Of a stretch of 11,077 nt of DNA, positions 5,482-11,077 are shown piece by piece. Under the pieces are notes generated by a model, which searched no databases, was not told where the DNA came from, and saw only the letters and a list, made by a program, of their open reading frames with translations. The translations under genes and the position numbers were made by a program. The DNA comes from an uncultured Collinsella sp. Lineage in GTDB: Bacteria > Actinomycetota > Coriobacteriia > Coriobacteriales > Coriobacteriaceae. The stretch is taken from contig URTD01000052.1 in assembly GCA_900550735.1 (NCBI GenBank), positions 1 through 11,077 on the forward strand, read 5' to 3'. Every line of letters starts with the position of its first letter. Within the stretch, counting starts at the first letter, position 1.

Positions 5482-7428
5482 TTAGCTATCGGAATGGCCA
5501 GCCGCCGCCTCGGCGCGCTCGGCATTCCATGCAACGAGCGCCTCGTGGACCGCCTTGGCAACATCGGCAGGTATGCCGCGAACTTTCGCGATCTCTTGCT
5601 CGCTCGCCGCGCGCAAACGCTTCATCGAGCCAAAATGGCGCATAAGGGCACGTTTTCTGGTGGGTCCCACGCCTGGAACGTCATCGAGCACCGAAACCGT
5701 CATGGCTTTATCGCGCAACTCACGGTGGAACGTGATGGCAAATCGGTGGGACTCATCGCGTACCTGTTTAATTAGATAGAGCGAAGCAGACCCGGTCGGC
5801 AGCACGACAGGAGTCTCGTCCCAAGGCACAAAAACTTCCTCGTCGGCCTTCGCCAAGCCACAAACTGGTATATCGAGCCCAAGAGCCTCAAGTTGCTTGA
5901 TCGCAGCGATCAATTGCGGCTTACCGCCATCGACAACGAGCAAATCGGGGCGCGAGCCAAAGCGCTCGTCGGCCATGCGCTCGGGAGCATAGCGTCGTCC
6001 CAAAACCTCGGACATCGACACGAAGTCGTTTGCCTCGTCCAATTCGGCCTGAATTTTAAAACGACGGTACTGGCTCTTGTCGGCGCGCCCGTTGGTAAAC
6101 ACCACCATCGAGGCGACCGTAAAGGTGCCATGCAGTGTAGAGATATCGAAGCACTCGATACGCAACGGCGGCGATGGCAGCGCCAACGCACTTTCGAGCT
6201 CCAGGAGCGCTTGATTGGTGCGGTCGTCAGCGTACCCCGTTCGCATCATGTAGCGCATGAGGGCATGGCGCGCATTTTTGGATGCCATATCGAGCAGACG
6301 GTGCTTTTCGCCACGCTGCGGCCTATGGAGATGGCAGGTGCGCTCGCGCTTGCCCGCAAGCCACTCCCCCAGCGCCTCCGCATCCTCAAGCTCGACGGAA
6401 AGGTTGACCTCAGCTGGAATATCAGCCGTCTCGTCGTAATAGCGCTTAAGAAAGCCCGACTGGAGCTCTTCCTCGTCAACATCAAGACCCTTGTCGAGAA
6501 TGAACTCGCAGGTGCGAACTGTTCGGCCCTCGCGAACGACGAAGACGCAAGCGGCGGAGATGGTCTCCTCGCGATAGAACCCGATGACATCGATATCGAC
6601 ACTGGAGGGAAAAACGACTTGCTGACGATCGTCCAGACCCCTGATGACCTCCAAACGACGTTTGACGCGTGCCGCGCGCTCAAAGTCGAGCGCCTCGGCG
6701 GCATCCGTCATCTCGGAGGTCAGCTCATCGACGACATCCTTGCGATGGCCCGACAAAAAGCGCTCGACACGCTTGACGTTCTTGGCATAGTCTGCCGGGG
6801 AAATCGCGCCGACACACGCACCCGGGCCGCGCCCGACATGGTAGTCAAAGCAGGGACGCCCGTTTTGTGCGCAAATCATATTGACGATGTCTTCCTCGCC
6901 CTTGTGGGACTCGATGGTACGGCGACAACGACGCCACTCCGCACAGGATGCAGAGCAGATGGGGATAACCTTGCGCAGCGTATCTATCGTCTCACGTGCC
7001 GCACGGCTATCGGTATAGGGTCCAAAATAGCGCGTTCCCGGCTTATGACGCTCACGCGTGTATTTGATCGCGGGATACAGGTCGCCCTTTGTAATGGCGA
7101 TAAAGGGGTAGCTCTTGTCATCCTTGAGGTCGACGTTAAAGTACGGATGGTACTGGCCGATCAGGTTGCGCTCGAGTACAAGCGCCTCATGCTCGGTTTC
7201 GACAACGATGTAGTCAAAGCTCGCCACCAGCTGCATCATCAGCGGGATCTTTTGACGCTCATCCTGCAGTGTCACGTATTGACGCATGCGGGCGCGCAGG
7301 TTTTTCGCCTTGCCCACGTAGATGACATCGCCCTTGGCATCCTTCCAAAGGTAGCATCCGGGCTGTGTGGGAACGCGCGAAACCTGCTCGGCAAGCGTTG
7401 GTATGTTGTCGTGACCGGCCACGCGCAC
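5482..7428 (-). CDS. uvrC: Excinuclease ABC subunit C (UvrC)
   Basis: Dual-incision nuclease of nucleotide excision repair, acting on UvrB-marked damage in the cytoplasm; 648 residues, a normal length. The N-terminal GIY-YIG nuclease (about 16-100) has IYVGKAKNLR with Tyr37 and the metal-binding Glu86 in EALVLERNLI. The Cys-rich Fe-S region (158-205) is atypical: about 23 extra residues lie between the first two family cysteines, and the third family cysteine is Gly201. The UVR motif that binds UvrB is near 237-270. The C-terminal RNase H-like nuclease shows Asp428, Asp500 and His561, followed by helix-hairpin-helix DNA-binding segments (about 580-635). The start is a GTG at 7428 directly abutting the murJ stop; a GTG at 7422 with an AGGTG about 5 nt upstream is equally plausible. 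It is the last gene of the deacylase-murJ-uvrC unit. Confidence 0.97.
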   Translation of the reverse strand: MRVAGHDNIPTLAEQVSRVPTQPGCYLWKDAKGDVIYVGKAKNLRARMRQYVTLQDERQKIPLMMQLVASFDYIVVETEHEALVLERNLIGQYHPYFNVDLKDDKSYPFIAITKGDLYPAIKYTRERHKPGTRYFGPYTDSRAARETIDTLRKVIPICSASCAEWRRCRRTIESHKGEEDIVNMICAQNGRPCFDYHVGRGPGACVGAISPADYAKNVKRVERFLSGHRKDVVDELTSEMTDAAEALDFERAARVKRRLEVIRGLDDRQQVVFPSSVDIDVIGFYREETISAACVFVVREGRTVRTCEFILDKGLDVDEEELQSGFLKRYYDETADIPAEVNLSVELEDAEALGEWLAGKRERTCHLHRPQRGEKHRLLDMASKNARHALMRYMMRTGYADDRTNQALLELESALALPSPPLRIECFDISTLHGTFTVASMVVFTNGRADKSQYRRFKIQAELDEANDFVSMSEVLGRRYAPERMADERFGSRPDLLVVDGGKPQLIAAIKQLEALGLDIPVCGLAKADEEVFVPWDETPVVLPTGSASLYLIKQVRDESHRFAITFHRELRDKAMTVSVLDDVPGVGPTRKRALMRHFGSMKRLRAASEQEIAKVRGIPADVAKAVHEALVAWNAERAEAAAGHSDS

Positions 7429-9111
7429 CTACTTGCGACGAAGCAGCGCCGAGACCTCGGGCATCTTAAGGACGACGGCAAGGCCAAAGGTAACAACAAG
7501 CGAGGCGACACCCGCAACGCAAACATAGCCAAGAGTAATCAGAATCGAGCCGCCAAGTACCCCGACAAAGTGTTCAAGCGCCCACATGACGCCGGCGCCT
7601 GCGGCAGCCCCTAGGCCGCCGAGCAAAAGGCCAAAGAAACCGCCATGCAGGATAGATTTGACCTGAAGGCCACGCAGGCGACGACGCAGCCACCACAGCG
7701 AACAGCCGACCAAGATCACGTAGTCGACGACATACGAAAGCGCGATTGCCGGCATACCGAAGCCCAGCACAACGCCAAACAGCAGAACCGAGCCGGCCTG
7801 GCCGATGGCGGAATACAGGCAATAGCGGCTATAGGGCTTCATGTCGAGCAAGGCAGAGAAGCTCTTCTGCATCAACACGACCACGCCGTAGAGCGGCAGC
7901 GAGAGCGCCAGGTAGACAAGGTACTCGGACACCAGCGCCACGCCGGATTCATCGAACTTGCCAGCACAGAAGATCATATTGAGCGGACGTGCGAAGACAA
8001 TCAGGTACAGTGCGAACGGAATCAGGAAGAACAGCATCTGGGCGACGCCACGCGAAATGCCCGTGCGAACGCTGTCGTAATCCTTCTCCTGTGCGTCATG
8101 AGAGAGCTCGGTATAGAGCGCCGTCGAAAGCGAGGCGGCAATCAGCGCGTAGGGCAGCGTGTACCACAGGCGCGCATAGGCGATGACGGAAGGACCCGTC
8201 TCGGGCTGGACCACCAGCGCGGCAGCGTTGGTGATAGAAGTCGAGACAAACATGCACACCGTGGCGAGCAGCGTCGGGATACCGAGCGCAATCGTCTGGC
8301 GCAGCGCGGGGTCCTTAAAGTCGATATGGATATGGGGATGCACGCCGTGCTTGCCAAGCGCGGGAATCTGACATGCCATCTGAACAAAGACACCGAGGGT
8401 CGTACCGGCCGCAATCAAGATGATGCCGGCACGTTCGCCAAACTGTGCGGACACGGGCGCAAAACCCATAAAGCTCGCAATGACGATCACATTGTTGAGG
8501 ACCGGGGCAAACGTCGACCAAAAGTAGTCGCGGTGTGCGTTGAGAACGCCCGAGAACACCGAGCCCAAACCATAAAACAGAATCTGGATGGCAAAGAAAC
8601 GGAACATGAACGCAGCGGTATCCATGCTGCCACCGTCACCCGAAAGGAACGATTGCGTCCAGATAAAGCCCGGGGCGAACACGGTCCCCAGCAACGAAAT
8701 GCCACCCAGCACTAAAAGCAGAATGCCGAGCAGGTTGCCCACGTACTCGTTCGAGGCCTCGCGACCCTGCTCACGCCTCACGCCCATGTACACGGGCAAA
8801 AACGCCGTCACGAGCATGCCACCCATCACGAGTTCGTAGAGCATATTGGGCAGGTTGTTGGCGACCTGATAGGAGGACGAGAGTAGCGACATGCCGATAG
8901 CGGCCGCCATTGCCCACGTGCGGATAAAACCGGTGACGCGAGACACGATAGTCAGGATGGTCATAAGCCCGGCGGAACGACCAACCGTGGAGTAGTCCGA
9001 CGAGCCCATGTCGTCAGTGTCATCTCGCGACGAAGAAGCTTCGGATGAGGGTGTCTGAGGCGCAGATTCTTTTGCAAAATGAGCTCCGCGCTTCAATTCT
9101 TCCTGCGGCAT
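7429..9111 (-). CDS. murJ: Lipid II flippase MurJ (MviN family)
   Basis: Polytopic inner-membrane protein of 560 residues that would flip the peptidoglycan precursor lipid II across the membrane. The MVF-family pattern begins with TIVSRVTGFIRTWAMAAAIG (54-73), including the conserved arginines 58 and 64. NLPNMLYELVMGG (86-98) and the loop-helix region AYARLWYTLPYALIAASLST (311-330) follow. I count roughly 13-14 hydrophobic segments. Residues 1-45 form a hydrophilic Ser/Asp-rich extension before the first membrane segment. The ATG at 9111 follows the deacylase stop after 3 nt, with AGAGG (9124-9120) 8 nt ahead. The TAG stop abuts the uvrC start. A wall-polymer or lipopolysaccharide flippase of the same MOP superfamily is the main alternative, but the motifs favour MurJ. 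Confidence 0.93.
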   Translation of the reverse strand: MPQEELKRGAHFAKESAPQTPSSEASSSRDDTDDMGSSDYSTVGRSAGLMTILTIVSRVTGFIRTWAMAAAIGMSLLSSSYQVANNLPNMLYELVMGGMLVTAFLPVYMGVRREQGREASNEYVGNLLGILLLVLGGISLLGTVFAPGFIWTQSFLSGDGGSMDTAAFMFRFFAIQILFYGLGSVFSGVLNAHRDYFWSTFAPVLNNVIVIASFMGFAPVSAQFGERAGIILIAAGTTLGVFVQMACQIPALGKHGVHPHIHIDFKDPALRQTIALGIPTLLATVCMFVSTSITNAAALVVQPETGPSVIAYARLWYTLPYALIAASLSTALYTELSHDAQEKDYDSVRTGISRGVAQMLFFLIPFALYLIVFARPLNMIFCAGKFDESGVALVSEYLVYLALSLPLYGVVVLMQKSFSALLDMKPYSRYCLYSAIGQAGSVLLFGVVLGFGMPAIALSYVVDYVILVGCSLWWLRRRLRGLQVKSILHGGFFGLLLGGLGAAAGAGVMWALEHFVGVLGGSILITLGYVCVAGVASLVVTFGLAVVLKMPEVSALLRRK

Positions 9112-9114
9112 CGC

Positions 9115-9615
9115 TCAGTCCTCTCTCGTAATCGCGGCAACCGTCGCCCCGCAAAATGCAATTAAATCATCGGGTGCAAGCTCGAGCTGATAACCACGCT
9201 TGCCTCCCGAAATAAAAATGGTATCCCAAAGGACACACGTCTCATCAATGAGCGTCCGGTAGCGTTTTTTCATACCGACCGGGCTGCAGCCGCCGCGAAC
9301 GTAGCCAGTCGCCGCAAGCAAATCCTTCACATGCATCATAACCAAGGACTTCTCCCCCGCGGCACGCGCGGCGGACTTTAGATCGAGCTCATCGGCAACA
9401 GGGATGCAGCACACGACATGGTCGTTGGACGGCGTCACGCAGACCAAGGTCTTAAATCCTTGACCGGGCTCCTCGCCAAGCTGCTCCGAAATCGCGACCC
9501 CCAGGCCCACCGACTCATCACCATCGTCTTCGTACGTATGTAGAACATAGGAAATGCCGGCGCTTTCCAGCTCGCGCATCGCATTGGTTTTTGGCGTCTT
9601 TACAGCCTTTGCCAT
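9115..9615 (-). CDS. ybaK: Cys-tRNA(Pro)/Cys-tRNA(Cys) deacylase, YbaK/EbsC family
   Basis: Small cytoplasmic hydrolase of 166 residues that would remove cysteine mischarged on tRNA(Pro), a translation-fidelity step. The whole protein is one YbaK/aminoacyl-tRNA deacylase domain: KTNAMRELESAGI near the start, the catalytic-type lysine in FKTLV (Lys55), IPVADELDLK (71-80), the GGxSP loop as GGCSP (108-112), and SGGKRGYQLELAPDDLI near the C-terminus. I chose the ATG at 9615-9613: AAGGA (9626-9622) lies 6 nt upstream. A longer frame opening at 9711 has no such site and an unlike-family N-terminus. It heads the unit deacylase-murJ-uvrC, ending 3 nt before murJ, and a candidate promoter lies about 40 nt upstream. 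Exact amino-acid specificity cannot be read from the sequence. Confidence 0.93.
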   Translation of the reverse strand: MAKAVKTPKTNAMRELESAGISYVLHTYEDDGDESVGLGVAISEQLGEEPGQGFKTLVCVTPSNDHVVCCIPVADELDLKSAARAAGEKSLVMMHVKDLLAATGYVRGGCSPVGMKKRYRTLIDETCVLWDTIFISGGKRGYQLELAPDDLIAFCGATVAAITRED

Positions 9616-9652
9616 GACATATCCTTTCCCTCGCATTCGGACGCAAAGATTA

Positions 9653-9683
9653 AGTATATGTCCAATTCGGCTGCATACGTCAC
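9653..9683 (-). promoter_or_regulatory. Candidate promoter for the deacylase-murJ-uvrC unit
   Basis: Minus strand TATACT (9658-9653) is five of six to the -10 consensus. A weak -35 (GTGACG at 9683-9678, or TGACGT one base nearer) is 18-19 nt away, longer than ideal. A start near 9646 would give a leader of about 30 nt before the ATG at 9615. It lies just downstream of the uvrA hairpin, as expected for a new transcription unit. Confidence 0.4.
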
Positions 9684-9696
9684 TTCGGCACAGCAA

Positions 9697-9727
9697 GCGC
9701 CATCGAATCACAAGGAGTCGATGGCGC
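9697..9727 (-). terminator. Strong hairpin after uvrA, probable terminator
   Basis: GCGCCATCGA and TCGATGGCGC form a 10-bp perfect GC-rich stem around an 11-nt loop, 54 bp past the uvrA stop and before the deacylase promoter. The following minus-strand bases (TTGCTG) are a poor U-run, so termination may be inefficient or factor-assisted. Confidence 0.6.
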
Positions 9728-9781
9728 CCATAAACTGAATCGCCTATTTATTGAGCATCAAGTTGAGCCTGACGCTCCCGG

Positions 9782-11077
9782 TCACGCCTGAGGCGCCAAA
9801 AACTTGCCCGTATAACTCTGCGGACAGTCCGCAACCTGCTCCGGTGTGCCCGAAACCACGACGGTTCCGCCGCCGTTACCGCCCTCGGGACCCATATCGA
9901 TCAGGCGGTCGGCAACCTTGATGACATCAAGGTTGTGCTCAATCACCAGCACCGTGTTGCCCGCATCGACCAAGCGCTGCAGCACATCGAGCAGCTGGCG
10001 GACGTCCTCAAAATGAAGACCGGTCGTCGGCTCGTCCAACACGTAAAGCGTCTTGCCCGTATCTTTCTTGGCCAGTTCGGTCGCCAGTTTGACACGCTGG
10101 CTCTCACCGCCGGAGAGAGTCGTGGAAGGTTGCCCCAACTTGATATAACCCAGGCCTACATCGTACAGCGTCTGGAGCTTTCGCTTGATCTGCGGGATAT
10201 TCCCAAAGAAGGCCAGCGCCTCGGTGACGCTCATGTCGAGCACGTCCGAGATGGTCTTGCCACGGTAGGTGACCTCGAGTGTCTCGCGGTTGTAGCGTTT
10301 ACCGCCGCAAACTTCGCAGGGAACGTAGATATCGGGAAGGAAGTGCATCTCGATCTTAATCTGCCCATCGCCCTTGCACGCCTCACAGCGCCCGCCTTTT
10401 TTATTGAAGCTGAAACGTCCTTTTTTATATCCTTTTGCCTTTGCATCCGGTGTTCCCGCAAAAAGATCGCGGATCATATCGAAGACACCGGTATAAGTCG
10501 CCGGATTTGAACGCGGCGTTCTGCCGATCGGAGACTGGTCAATATCGATCACCTTGTCCAGCTGCTCCAGTCCAAGGATATCGTCATGTTCTCCCGGAAT
10601 GCACCTTGCACGGTTTAAATCCCTCGCCAGATGTTTGTACAAAATCTCATTTGTCAGCGAACTCTTTCCAGAACCCGAAACACCGGTAATGCAGGTCATA
10701 ACGCCCAACGGAATATCCACGTCGATATTTTTTAAATTATTTTCCCTTGCGCCCTTGATCGTAAGAAAGCCTGTCGGTTTTCTGCGCTCCTTTGGAACCG
10801 GGATCTGGATTCTTCCACTCAGATATGCCCCCGTGACAGAATCCGGGTTCTGCATGATCTCTTCTGCAGTGCCGCACGCAACCACTTGTCCACCATGTGA
10901 GCCGGCTCCCGGTCCGATATCCACAATGTAGTCCGCCGCCCGCATCGTATCCTCGTCATGTTCCACAACGATCAGCGTGTTGCCAAGGTCTCTTAAATTC
11001 ATCAATGCCCCCAGAAGCTTATCGTTGTCTCTTTGGTGCAGTCCGATCGACGGTTCGTCCAGAATATAGGCAACTCC
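9782..11077 (-). CDS. uvrA: Excinuclease ABC subunit A (UvrA), C-terminal part; N-terminus beyond window; mosaic composition
   Basis: UvrA dimers recognise DNA damage and load UvrB. The visible frame runs to the window edge and gives 431 residues, a little under half of the usual 940-960. It begins at the Walker B of the first ATPase (YILDEPSIGLHQRDN), then has Walker A of the second ATPase (GVSGSGKSS, codons near 10690-10665), and the C-terminal zinc finger with two CxxC pairs (CEAC at 10387-10376, CEVC at 10318-10307). The second signature LSGGESQRVKLA and Walker B LYVLDEPTTGLH follow, so the visible motifs look intact. From about 10,380 to the window end GC falls to about 47 % over 10381-10740, against about 58 % over 9961-10380, and AGA/AGG and AAA codons become common. 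The 5' protein wording resembles Lachnospiraceae UvrA. This is either recombination or an assembly chimera. The stop is followed by a hairpin. Confidence 0.96.
   Translation of the reverse strand, partial: GVAYILDEPSIGLHQRDNDKLLGALMNLRDLGNTLIVVEHDEDTMRAADYIVDIGPGAGSHGGQVVACGTAEEIMQNPDSVTGAYLSGRIQIPVPKERRKPTGFLTIKGARENNLKNIDVDIPLGVMTCITGVSGSGKSSLTNEILYKHLARDLNRARCIPGEHDDILGLEQLDKVIDIDQSPIGRTPRSNPATYTGVFDMIRDLFAGTPDAKAKGYKKGRFSFNKKGGRCEACKGDGQIKIEMHFLPDIYVPCEVCGGKRYNRETLEVTYRGKTISDVLDMSVTEALAFFGNIPQIKRKLQTLYDVGLGYIKLGQPSTTLSGGESQRVKLATELAKKDTGKTLYVLDEPTTGLHFEDVRQLLDVLQRLVDAGNTVLVIEHNLDVIKVADRLIDMGPEGGNGGGTVVVSGTPEQVADCPQSYTGKFLAPQA

Noticed and set aside
5893..7614. A 573-codon plus-strand open frame opposite uvrC
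   Set aside because: Antisense to uvrC, which has all catalytic motifs; no domain or start signal recognised.
7645..8715. A 356-codon plus-strand open frame opposite murJ
   Set aside because: His/Arg/Gln-rich complement of a membrane-protein gene; no family features.
9616..9711. N-terminal extension of the deacylase to a start at 9711
   Set aside because: The extension overlaps the uvrA hairpin and the promoter candidate, has no ribosome site and does not resemble the family; the ATG at 9615 has AAGGA at correct spacing.
1..11077. tRNA, rRNA, CRISPR arrays, insertion sequences, phage genes or a novel defence cluster
   Set aside because: I found no regularly spaced repeats, transposase or integrase motifs, or tRNA-like cloverleafs. 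Every gene falls in a known transport, repair, wall or translation-fidelity family.

Overview
The window is a compact stretch of bacterial chromosome in which every gene I can support lies on the minus strand, so transcription runs from high to low coordinates. GC is about 58-60 % in most of it. Codon choice strongly favours C or G at third positions, which also produces long meaningless open frames on the plus strand. The Tat-type lipoprotein, the permease-ATPase fusion and the variant UvrC suggest a gut-type actinobacterium of the class Coriobacteriia (Collinsella-like). That assignment is inference from sequence character, not a database match.

From the right end there is, first, the C-terminal 431 residues of uvrA (excision-repair damage sensor), cut by the window edge. 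A strong hairpin (9697-9727) follows it. A tight three-gene transcription unit comes next: a YbaK/EbsC-type Cys-tRNA deacylase, murJ (lipid II flippase) and uvrC (excision nuclease). Its junctions are 3 bp and 0 bp, with a candidate promoter just upstream of the deacylase. uvrA and uvrC therefore sit about 2.4 kb apart, around a cell-wall gene and a translation quality-control gene.

A gene-free region of about 360 bp (5118-5481) follows uvrC. It holds nested inverted repeats, including a perfect 9-bp-arm palindrome, and candidate promoters for the next operon. That operon is a peptide-type ABC importer: a Tat lipoprotein solute-binding protein, an OppB permease, a single polypeptide fusing an OppC permease to an OppD ATPase, and the start of an OppF ATPase that runs off the left edge. 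The binding protein captures substrate outside the membrane, OppB plus the OppC half form the channel, and the OppD half plus OppF power it. Hairpins lie between the binding-protein gene and oppB.

The most striking observation is in uvrA. At about 10,376-10,410, inside the C-terminal zinc-finger coding region, base composition and codon use change abruptly. On the 3' side it is GC-rich with CGN arginine codons. On the 5' side it is about 47 % GC, rich in AGA/AGG and AAA codons, with protein wording typical of Lachnospiraceae (Clostridia). The gene is either a true inter-phylum mosaic or a chimeric assembly join at a conserved site. Other points worth checking are the rearranged Fe-S cysteines of UvrC, the OppC-OppD fusion lacking the usual C-terminal cysteines, and the palindrome-rich region upstream of the binding protein.
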